From Phycisphaeraceae bacterium (GTDB lineage Bacteria > Planctomycetota > Phycisphaerae > Phycisphaerales > UBA1924), in contig WUAK01000007.1 of the NCBI GenBank assembly GCA_009827205.1, forward strand, positions 1 to 23,134: 23,134 nt of DNA, written 5' to 3'. How positions within the stretch are numbered: the stretch's first letter is position 1; the number at the start of each line of letters is the position of its first letter. Below the pieces are notes generated by a model. The model was not told the origin of the DNA, searched no databases, and saw only the letters and a program-made list of their open reading frames with translations. The position numbers were made by a program, and so were the translations under genes. This document shows positions 1 through 6,266 of this stretch, piece after piece.

Positions 1-60
1 CTACGACCCGCCGCCGGGCGCTACTGATCCGGGGGCACATGGGAGCACGTACGAAAGCAG

Positions 61-999
61 ATGGAGTGGTGGCAGGCGGCAATCCTGGGTCTTGTTGAGG
101 GCGTGACGGAGTACCTCCCCGTTTCATCCACGGGGCATCTCATCATCGCTTCTTCACTCATGGGTCTGGACGACCCCGAGGTGAAGCGGTCCGTTGACGC
201 GTTCAACATCGTGATCCAGGGCGGCGCGATCCTCGCGGTGCTCGGCCTGTACCGCCAGCGCGTGGGTCAGATGATCATGGGCATGCTCGGGCGCAACAAG
301 GCCGGGCTCAGGCTCGCGATCAGGCTCATTGTCGCATTCCTCCCCGCCGCGATCCTCGGCGTCCTGCTCAACGACATCATCGAGTCATCGCTCTTCTTCA
401 CGGGTCCGGTGCTCACCGCGCTTGCGCTTGGGGGTGTGTACATGATCGCTGTCGACAGATGGCGCATGAAGCACCTCCGCAAGCAGGAAGGCGAGCAAGC
501 GGAAGACGATGGCCCGGACCTCGACTCCATGACCGTGCGCTCGGCGCTGATCATCGGATTGATCCAGTGCATCGCGATGTGGCCCGGCACAAGCCGATCC
601 ATGATGACCATCACGGGCGGTGTGATGACAGGGCTCAGGCCAAAGCACGCCGCGGAGTTCAGCTTCCTGCTGGGTTTGCCGACGCTCGGCGGCGCATGCG
701 TCTGGAAACTGCGCTCGAACATCGTTGAATCACAAGAACAGAACCTGCCCAATCTCTTCGAGGTCTTCGGTCCAGTGACGTTCGTGGTCGGCCTCGGCGT
801 CGCGACGATCAGCGCGGTCATCGCTGTGCGCTGGCTCGTGGGATTCCTGAACCGTCACGGCCTCGAGGCCTTTGGCTGGTACCGCATCATCCTCGCAGCC
901 CTGCTCGGCGGTCTGATCTGGGCCGGGTACGTCACCGTCGGCGAACCGGGTGACGCAAAGCAAGCCGACACCACGAGCGCAACAACAGAGGCTGAGTGA
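61..999 (+). CDS. uppP: Undecaprenyl-diphosphatase (UppP/BacA family)
   Basis: This integral membrane enzyme removes a phosphate from undecaprenyl diphosphate, recycling the lipid carrier for peptidoglycan and other envelope polymers. The family is clear from the first motif, EGVTEYLPVSSTGH, at residues 13-26. It places E13, E17 and H26 where E. coli has E17, E21 and H30. The second motif, PGTSRS, is at 175-180, with R179 matching the conserved arginine. The 312-residue protein is somewhat longer than E. coli's (about 270); the extra length is a charged cytoplasmic-type loop near 137-157 and a polar tail after 295. The ATG at 61 gives a correct N-terminus, although the Shine-Dalgarno is weak. 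The gene converges on the dehydrogenase gene with a 12-bp gap. Confidence 0.96.
   Translation: MEWWQAAILGLVEGVTEYLPVSSTGHLIIASSLMGLDDPEVKRSVDAFNIVIQGGAILAVLGLYRQRVGQMIMGMLGRNKAGLRLAIRLIVAFLPAAILGVLLNDIIESSLFFTGPVLTALALGGVYMIAVDRWRMKHLRKQEGEQAEDDGPDLDSMTVRSALIIGLIQCIAMWPGTSRSMMTITGGVMTGLRPKHAAEFSFLLGLPTLGGACVWKLRSNIVESQEQNLPNLFEVFGPVTFVVGLGVATISAVIAVRWLVGFLNRHGLEAFGWYRIILAALLGGLIWAGYVTVGEPGDAKQADTTSATTEAE
930..955 (+). other. Stem-loop inside the 3' end of uppP
   Basis: A perfect 7-bp inverted repeat (CGTCACC at 930-936, GGTGACG at 949-955) with a 12-nt loop lies about 45 nt before the uppP stop. A second small hairpin (CGGCG / CGCCG, 1007-1019) has the stop codon of the convergent gene as its loop. 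Neither is followed by a T-tract. They could help transcription termination between the abutting convergent genes, but they could also be chance in GC-rich coding DNA. Confidence 0.25.
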
Positions 1000-1011
1000 T
1001 CCGTTACGGCG

Positions 1012-2028
1012 CTACGCCGCGACCTCTACGACCATCCGTATCTGATTCGGCTCGCCTGCGACGCGGAGCATGCCCACACCATCGTTCAGATTCGCACGAC
1101 GCGTGATCAACGGCAAGAGATCCACGAGCCCCGAGTGAATCGCATCGAGTCCTTCGCCGATGCGACCCGAGCGTGCCCCGAGGATCCGCATCTCGTCTCG
1201 GATCACCCGCTCGAGATGATCGCTCAGAGACAGATCGAGCCCATCCACATGCACGGGCGGCCCTTGCAGCACCAGAGACCCCCTCGGGCGAAGCATCCCA
1301 AGCGCCGTGCGCACTGCATCAGCGCCCGCGAGATTCGGACCCGGCTCTGGCTCGAGGCTCACAACGACGACATCCTGATCCGCGCGCAGCCCGGGCTCCG
1401 AGATGTGCCGATGCCTGATCTGCCAACGCTCGCATAACCCGAACCGCTCCTCACGAGCGCCGACGAGTCTGACCGAGGCGTTGCGCTTGGCGAGCACCTG
1501 TGCCGCGAGAATCGCCTGCGCACCGTCTCCCAGCACCGTGACGTATGTCTGCTTCTCGACCGGGGCGAGATGCGCTACATGTAGCGCATCGGCGACGGCG
1601 TGCGCGAACACGGCCTGCTCCGGGTCGATCTTCGAGCTCACTTCCATCAGGTTGCGCACGGGCAGCGCGATGTAGTCGGCGAGCGTGCCGTCAAGTTGGC
1701 GTAGACCGATGACACGCCGGTTTCGGCAGTGGACACTCAGGCCCTTCTTGCACAGATCGCACGTGCCGCATGCGACGTCGGGTGATGCGACCACCCGCTT
1801 GCCGAGCAGGGGTGACTTCGCGGCGCGCTCACCGAGTTTCTCGACGATGCCCACGAGTTCGTGCCCGATGACACCATCGTGATCGATCCGGCCCGAGACC
1901 GCTGCCATCTCAAGGGGCGATAGCCCCGCGTGCTCGATACGCACGAGCGCGTCGGTGAGACCGATCTCAGGCACCGCGTAGTCGCCGACCAGCCTCGGGC
2001 CGTCTTGATCTGTCACCAGTGCTCGCAC
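1012..2028 (-). CDS. Zinc-type MDR alcohol dehydrogenase-like protein, altered catalytic zinc site
   Basis: This is a medium-chain dehydrogenase/reductase that probably uses NAD(P) to oxidise or reduce an unknown substrate in the cytoplasm. The structural zinc motif is intact: C87, C90, C93 and C101 with spacing C-x2-C-x2-C-x7-C. A nucleotide-binding Rossmann stretch (VTVLGDGAQAI) follows mid-protein, with the third glycine replaced by alanine. The catalytic zinc site is atypical: the usual GxC position reads GLS (S37), G55-H56-E57 is kept, and the usual glutamate of the later FAEP-like motif is H143. I chose the GTG at 2028, because GGAGGGGA lies just upstream and the family starts M-[RK]-A-L-V; an in-frame ATG at 2082 would add 18 residues. 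Length is then 338 residues, normal for the family. The substrate cannot be inferred. Confidence 0.87.
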   Translation of the reverse strand: MRALVTDQDGPRLVGDYAVPEIGLTDALVRIEHAGLSPLEMAAVSGRIDHDGVIGHELVGIVEKLGERAAKSPLLGKRVVASPDVACGTCDLCKKGLSVHCRNRRVIGLRQLDGTLADYIALPVRNLMEVSSKIDPEQAVFAHAVADALHVAHLAPVEKQTYVTVLGDGAQAILAAQVLAKRNASVRLVGAREERFGLCERWQIRHRHISEPGLRADQDVVVVSLEPEPGPNLAGADAVRTALGMLRPRGSLVLQGPPVHVDGLDLSLSDHLERVIRDEMRILGARSGRIGEGLDAIHSGLVDLLPLITRRANLNDGVGMLRVAGEPNQIRMVVEVAA

Positions 2029-2145
2029 GGACTCCCCTCCTAAGACCGCACGAAGCGCAGCCTCGTAGAAAGATTCGACCATTCCGGGCCCGAGGGTCCG
2101 TCCGGTTCGGATCTCAGTCTTATGGGGGTCTGCTTGTAACGGTTA
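2029..2145. other. Intergenic region between MDR gene and HEAT lipoprotein
   Basis: This 117-bp gap separates two minus-strand genes. It holds the strong Shine-Dalgarno of the dehydrogenase gene at its left edge. I see no clear -10/-35 pair, intrinsic terminator or small gene in the remainder. Confidence 0.5.
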
Positions 2146-2958
2146 TTACTCTTCTCGGGGCATCCCGACTGGCTGAGCAGCCGGCTCATTGGGTGCCTGG
2201 GGGATGAGCGGGACGTACTCGATCCACTTCTTGTCGCGCTCGAAGTAGGGGTAGACGTATGTGATCTGCTGCGAGAACGGATCCTCAGCTTCGTCGATGA
2301 ACTCGAGCCATGCGCGCTGGTCAAGCCCAAAGTCCTGTCCCGTCAGATACCGCATCGCTTCGAGCGCGCTCATGTTGACCGAGAGCGACTGGTCACGGAG
2401 CGAAGCCGCGAGCGCCGCGAGCACCCTTGGCTGTGGGTACTGACCGAGCGCGTGCGCACAAGCAGCGCGAACATCTTTGCTCTCTTCGATGCTCGCGTTC
2501 AGTCTGGCAATCAGCGCCTCAACCGCGTTCGTGCTGTGAATGCGTTGGAGCGCTCGGGCGGCCTCGATCCTGACGAGTTCGTCCTCGTCGCGGAGGGCAA
2601 CCAGGATCTGGGGGACCTGACCAGGCCCGCCGTGGTGTGCCAGCCCCCTTGCTGCTGCCGAGCGGACCGCAGGGTCGTCGTCCTGGAGGTTCTCCTCGAA
2701 CAACTCGAGGTAGAGATCCTCACCGGCGAAGGGCGCGTTGGCGAGCAGGAGCGTGCCCTGGTACCGGCGGTCGGCGTTGGTGTCGTCGAGCGCCCAAGCC
2801 GTGGCCTGAGCAGGGGATGGGCGCGTAAAGAGATCAAAGATGCCCTCTGCGTTCGGATTGGATTGGTACCCCATGTCCTCCATGAGTGTGCACCCGCCCA
2901 GAAACAGGGTCAGGGCGGCCGAGAGTGTCAATATGGAGACCTTGGCTGGCGATCGCAT
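2146..2958 (-). CDS. HEAT-repeat lipoprotein
   Basis: This is a predicted envelope lipoprotein of 270 residues, likely a protein-protein interaction scaffold. The N-terminus has a basic start, a hydrophobic segment and a lipobox LGGC with the acylated cysteine at C23. From about residue 60 to 205 there are consecutive helical repeats with HEAT signatures, such as DPAVRSAAARGLAHHG, DELVRIEAARALQRI and DVRAACAHALGQY. The C-terminal part (about 215-270) is aromatic and acidic, then proline-rich. HEAT-like repeats bind partner proteins in many systems; no partner is identified here. The ATG at 2958 follows a TATACT hexamer by 6 bp with no leader, so the mRNA may be leaderless. The gene is divergent from another lipoprotein gene 44 bp away. 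Confidence 0.88.
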   Translation of the reverse strand: MRSPAKVSILTLSAALTLFLGGCTLMEDMGYQSNPNAEGIFDLFTRPSPAQATAWALDDTNADRRYQGTLLLANAPFAGEDLYLELFEENLQDDDPAVRSAAARGLAHHGGPGQVPQILVALRDEDELVRIEAARALQRIHSTNAVEALIARLNASIEESKDVRAACAHALGQYPQPRVLAALAASLRDQSLSVNMSALEAMRYLTGQDFGLDQRAWLEFIDEAEDPFSQQITYVYPYFERDKKWIEYVPLIPQAPNEPAAQPVGMPREE

Positions 2959-2964
2959 CCGCGG

Positions 2965-2970
2965 AGTATA
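2965..2970 (-). promoter_or_regulatory. Candidate -10 (TATACT) for leaderless HEAT lipoprotein mRNA
   Basis: TATACT on the minus strand lies 6 bp before the ATG at 2958. Transcription about 7 nt downstream of the -10 would begin at or next to the start codon. There is no Shine-Dalgarno in the 6-bp spacer (CCGCGG). No good -35 is visible. Confidence 0.5.
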
Positions 2971-2990
2971 CGGAGCCGATCGGCCGGCTT

Positions 2991-2996
2991 TAGAAT
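2991..2996 (+). promoter_or_regulatory. Candidate -10 (TAGAAT) for leaderless lipoprotein mRNA
   Basis: TAGAAT lies 6 bp before the ATG at 3003, the same geometry as the opposing gene's element. The 6-bp spacer GGGGGC cannot act as a leader with a ribosome site if transcription starts at the usual distance. No convincing -35 is visible. Confidence 0.5.
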
Positions 2997-3002
2997 GGGG
3001 GC

Positions 3003-3764
3003 ATGAGATGGATCGTTCTGATTGTGCTCGGCGCGATGCTCGCCGGCTGCTCCGGCAAGCGGGCGCTCTCCCCCGACGCCCCGGCCAAGGGACTTGAGCT
3101 GGGCGTCATGCTCCCCGCTGAGGGGATGCTCTCGGCTGAGCTTTTCTACTCCGATGACCCGATTGTGGCGCGCTACCAGCGGTTCCAAGGCGGATCGTCG
3201 AGGGCCGCCACGAGGCGGAGCGAGATGCGCGTCACGCCGACCGAGGAAGGCTGGCGGCTCGCGTGGTGGCACATGCCCAGGCGTTCGACGGGTACGGCTG
3301 ACTTCGAGCACGCGCTCACACTCCAGCGCGGCGGGGACGGATCCGTCCTTGCGACCAGCGGGTTCGGACGTGAGGGCAGGCACACGATCGTCTTCGACCC
3401 GCCGGTGCGCGTCTCACCGGCGCTGATGCGCGCTGGTGAACGCATCAACAACGAATTCTCCGCACGCTACGTCAAAGCGAACGGCGAGCAGGAAGGCGCG
3501 GGCAACTCCACCCACTGGACCGAGTATGCGGGCCGACAGACCATCTCGACACCCATGGGCACGTTCGATGCCGACGTTGTGCTCAGCTCGTGGGAGCTCG
3601 ACACTGGTGTGGGCACGATCAAGCGTGAGGTGCGGACCTGGATCGCCACGGTCCGCCCGGGCCGAACGACGATTGTTGCCCAGGATATCTACACCGAGTC
3701 GGATTTCATGTGGTGGACCGCGACGTCGAAGTTGCGTCTTGCGATCGAAGCGATCGTGCGCTGA
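3003..3764 (+). CDS. Hypothetical lipoprotein
   Basis: This 253-residue protein has a short signal peptide and a good lipobox, LAGC with C16, so it is likely anchored in the inner or outer membrane. The mature part looks like an all-beta soluble domain: alternating polar/hydrophobic stretches, several tryptophan-rich segments (RLAWWHMP, MWWTATS) and no membrane helix. I do not recognise the family. Near the end, TPMGTFDADVV and RTWIATVRPG resemble the strand pattern of periplasmic proteins that measure or bind a ligand, but that is not enough for a function. The stop codon abuts the stop of the opposing gene: TGA and TCA join as the palindrome TGATCA at 3762-3767. The gene sits beside a divergent HEAT lipoprotein, and the pair may be co-regulated. 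Confidence 0.82.
   Translation: MRWIVLIVLGAMLAGCSGKRALSPDAPAKGLELGVMLPAEGMLSAELFYSDDPIVARYQRFQGGSSRAATRRSEMRVTPTEEGWRLAWWHMPRRSTGTADFEHALTLQRGGDGSVLATSGFGREGRHTIVFDPPVRVSPALMRAGERINNEFSARYVKANGEQEGAGNSTHWTEYAGRQTISTPMGTFDADVVLSSWELDTGVGTIKREVRTWIATVRPGRTTIVAQDIYTESDFMWWTATSKLRLAIEAIVR
3742..3756. other. Short stem-loop at convergent gene ends
   Basis: CGATCG at 3742-3747 and again at 3751-3756, separated by AAG, can form a 6-bp hairpin with a 3-nt loop within the last codons of the plus-strand lipoprotein gene. There is no T-tract. It may mark a termination or mRNA-end structure, or be chance. Confidence 0.25.
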
Positions 3765-4376
3765 TCAGAAGAGGCTCTCGCCCTCTTTGCGTATCGAGAT
3801 CGGTGGGCTGAGGATCTCGTTCATCACGATCGCCTTGCGAAGCGATTCTGCGTCGATGTCGCCGACCAGTGCGGCCCCTCTTTCCGATTGCGCCGGAGTG
3901 GTTGGGGCGCGTCTGCTCGCGGGAACGATGCCAGCAAGAGATACCGGTTCGACGGTTGTACCAGACGCTGTGGTTGCGGATCTTTGCTGAGCTGGATTGG
4001 CTCGCTCACGCCTCGTGGATCTTTGAACCTGTTGCTTGCCTTGCTCTTGTTTCTTGCGAGCGGCCTCGGCTCTCTCCTGTGCGGCCTTGCGTCTGGCCTC
4101 TGCCTGTTCTGCGCGCTGACGCATCATCTCCTCGCGCTGCTGACGAAGCTGCTCGGCGATCATCGCCTCAAGTTCTTCTGGAGATGGCTGCTTCGCAGCG
4201 GGCTCACTGATCCGGCCTGTTCGGAGTTCCTCTTCCTCGCGACGGCGCATCTCGGCCTGCTGATCGCGCGCGGCTTTCTGCTTCAGAAACCACTCGCCGA
4301 GCTTGCCGAGTATCGGGCCCGCGAGGATCAGAAGAAAGATCAGGAGCTGAATGTTATTGAGGAAGAACTGGATCAT
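3765..4376 (-). CDS. Membrane-anchored charged-helix protein, unknown function
   Basis: This 203-residue protein has one N-terminal membrane helix (about residues 8-26), then a long Arg/Glu/Gln/Ala-rich segment (about 36-125) expected to be a single helix or coiled coil. A low-complexity Ser/Thr/Pro linker follows, then a short C-terminal motif (LRKAIVMNEIL, then PP and IR) that looks like a docking helix. I recall similar C-terminal EIL-x-PP motifs in planctomycete proteins, but I cannot confirm this here. The ATG at 4376 puts the membrane helix at the N-terminus and starts 13 nt after the stop of the ABC ATPase gene; an upstream start at 4454 would overlap that gene by 65 nt and add a non-hydrophobic stretch. 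The function is unknown. The operon-like spacing suggests co-transcription with the ATPase. Confidence 0.78.
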   Translation of the reverse strand: MIQFFLNNIQLLIFLLILAGPILGKLGEWFLKQKAARDQQAEMRRREEEELRTGRISEPAAKQPSPEELEAMIAEQLRQQREEMMRQRAEQAEARRKAAQERAEAARKKQEQGKQQVQRSTRRERANPAQQRSATTASGTTVEPVSLAGIVPASRRAPTTPAQSERGAALVGDIDAESLRKAIVMNEILSPPISIRKEGESLF

Positions 4377-4389
4377 GTTTAAACAAAGT

Positions 4390-5175
4390 CTATCGCGGCG
4401 ACCTGGGCAGCAGGGCGACGAGTTCGGAATCTCGTGATACCCGGTCGAACTCAACGTCGTACGCGGACCTCAGGTTGTCCTCGAGGAGCGCGGCTTCGGG
4501 AGCGTCATTCGCCAGGACTCGTCCCTCGCTCGAGAGCAGGACCACGCGGTCCGAGAGCCGGCTGGCCAGCGCCAGATCGTGGAGCACAGCGATCACGAGC
4601 ACGCCTTCAGTCGAAAGTTGGGTGAGCAGGTCAGAAACCAGAAGAGCATGCCTGGGATCGAGCGCCGAGAGCGGTTCATCGGCGAGAAGAACCCGAGAGC
4701 AGCCGTCCGGGCGGTCGCCCATCAGCTGGCAGAGCGCCCGCGCGATAGCCGCTCGCTGACGCTGACCCGCGCTGAGTTCGCCTACCGGTCGATCTGCGAG
4801 GTGTGCGAGATCGAGCCTGTCGAGAGCTTCCTGAGCGAAAAGGTCCGAGTCGCGCCGACCCATCGCATGCCTGCCGAACGCAACATACGCGGCGAGGTCA
4901 TACGAGAAAGCGAGCGAAGGCTGCTGGGGCACGTAGGCCAGCCGCATCGCCCGGTTGTGGGCGCTGAGTGCGTTGGTGGGTGAGCCGTCGATCCTGATGC
5001 TGCCCGAGGTGGGCGGCATGAACCCGCCGATGAGCCGGAGGAGGGTGGATTTGCCGGAACCGTTGGGACCCAGCAGGCTCACGAGTTGGCCGACCTCAAA
5101 CCCGAGATCGATGCCGCTGAGGACAGTTCGGCCCTTGTGGTAGGCGAATGCGAGCTGTTGGACGTCGATACCCAC
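4390..5175 (-). CDS. ABC transporter ATP-binding protein (iron-siderophore/B12 type)
   Basis: This is a cytoplasmic ATPase subunit that powers an ABC importer, most similar in style to FepC/HmuV/BtuD proteins. It has Walker A GPNGSGKST at 36-44, a Q-loop near Q84-Q85, the signature LSAGQ at 134-138, Walker B VLLADE at 162-167, a D-loop SALD at 170-173 and the switch histidine H199. At 261 residues it is full length for the family. No permease gene is in the window; the nearest binding-protein-like gene (10090-11073) is 5 kb away and lacks a signal peptide. The GTG start at 5175 lies 9 bp from a TAGAAT hexamer (5185-5190, minus strand), so any leader would be only a few nucleotides. The transported substrate is uncertain. 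Confidence 0.9.
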   Translation of the reverse strand: MGIDVQQLAFAYHKGRTVLSGIDLGFEVGQLVSLLGPNGSGKSTLLRLIGGFMPPTSGSIRIDGSPTNALSAHNRAMRLAYVPQQPSLAFSYDLAAYVAFGRHAMGRRDSDLFAQEALDRLDLAHLADRPVGELSAGQRQRAAIARALCQLMGDRPDGCSRVLLADEPLSALDPRHALLVSDLLTQLSTEGVLVIAVLHDLALASRLSDRVVLLSSEGRVLANDAPEAALLEDNLRSAYDVEFDRVSRDSELVALLPRSPR

Positions 5176-5184
5176 GGTGAGAGG

Positions 5185-5190
5185 ATTCTA
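5185..5190 (-). promoter_or_regulatory. Candidate -10 (TAGAAT) for the ABC ATPase gene
   Basis: TAGAAT on the minus strand ends 9 bp before the GTG start at 5175. The predicted transcript would have at most a 2-4 nt leader, close to leaderless. A good -35 is not visible. Confidence 0.35.
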
Positions 5191-5270
5191 GTGCCGATGA
5201 AGGGTGAGCCCTTGGCCGCTACGATCCCGGGAATGGTGCCCGCAAAGGCGGCGCAGGAGACACGGCAGTA

Positions 5271-6260
5271 ATGAGCGAGCAGACAAAGACAGTGGCAGTC
5301 GCAGGGGCGACGGGGTTCATCGGTCGTCACGTCGTGGGCGAGCTCCTCTCGCGTGGGTACGGCGTCCGGGCACTCGTGCGCAATACGTCCAAAGCCGCCC
5401 AGGTCTTCCGCGATGTCGAGGGCAAGGACAGGCTGACGCCCGTGCAGGCCGAGTCCGTGACGGCAGAGTCCGCTCCGAGGCTGGTCGAGGGCACGATCGG
5501 ATGCATCAACTGCATCGGGATCATCCGCGAACAGCACGGTCAGCGATTCGAGTCACTGCATGTCCGTGTACCCGACTTGCTCACCGAGGCTTGCAAAGAG
5601 CACGGCGCGCACCGGTTCATCCAGATCTCCGCGCTGGGCTCAGACCCTGACGGTCGCGCCGAGTACCAGAGAACGAAGCACGCGGGCGAGGGCTATGTCC
5701 GGCGCAGCGGGCTCGCATGGACGATCTTCAGACCGGGTTTGGTTGTCGGCGAGGGCGGCGAGATGGCCGAGCTCATGGCGACCTGGGCGCGCGGCAAGAG
5801 CCAGCCCTGGATCTTCATGCCCTACTTCACACGCAAGGCCGACGGCAGCTGGGACCTGATCCCCGGCGAAACGACGGACCCGATGATCGCCCCGATCGCG
5901 GTGAACGACCTCGCACGCGCTGTCGCTGACGCGATAGAAAACGACGAGACCATCGGCGAGATCTACAACGCGGTCGGGATGGAATCCGTCAGCTGGCCCG
6001 AGCTGCTCGAGTTCGCACGCGACAACACACCAAACGCCAAGCCAAACATCAAACCCTCCGGCGTGCCAGCGCCCGCGGCTGCCATGGCGGCGACCGCTGC
6101 AGGATTGGTCGGTATGGGCGGGCTGCTCCCCTACGACCCCGGGATGGCTTCGATGGGATCAGAGGATTCCACGGCCAGCCTCGACAAGTTCACCAAACAC
6201 TTCGGCTTCACACCCGCGAGCTTCCGCGGGGCGCTCAGGGAAGCCGTGCACCAACTCTGA
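5271..6260 (+). CDS. NAD(P)-binding SDR protein, complex I NDUFA9-like family
   Basis: This is an atypical extended short-chain dehydrogenase/reductase of 329 residues. The Rossmann motif GATGFIG is at 12-18, followed by a basic patch (VRN) that often selects NADP. A Y-x-x-x-K pair (Y132, K136) is in place, so catalysis is possible. The family includes the NDUFA9 accessory subunit of respiratory complex I and bacterial relatives whose substrates are unknown, so the call is by fold and family. The region from about 260 to 285 is Ala/Gly/Pro-rich and mildly hydrophobic, more an interface than a true membrane helix. AGGAGA at 5255-5260 supports the ATG at 5271. The next gene, rnr, starts 6 bp after this stop, so the two are probably co-transcribed. 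Confidence 0.87.
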   Translation: MSEQTKTVAVAGATGFIGRHVVGELLSRGYGVRALVRNTSKAAQVFRDVEGKDRLTPVQAESVTAESAPRLVEGTIGCINCIGIIREQHGQRFESLHVRVPDLLTEACKEHGAHRFIQISALGSDPDGRAEYQRTKHAGEGYVRRSGLAWTIFRPGLVVGEGGEMAELMATWARGKSQPWIFMPYFTRKADGSWDLIPGETTDPMIAPIAVNDLARAVADAIENDETIGEIYNAVGMESVSWPELLEFARDNTPNAKPNIKPSGVPAPAAAMAATAAGLVGMGGLLPYDPGMASMGSEDSTASLDKFTKHFGFTPASFRGALREAVHQL

Positions 6261-6266
6261 GACTTC

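Noticed and set aside
1..60. Possible end of an upstream gene (frame 1, stop at 25-27)
   Set aside because: Only eight codons are visible, so a gene end cannot be distinguished from chance.
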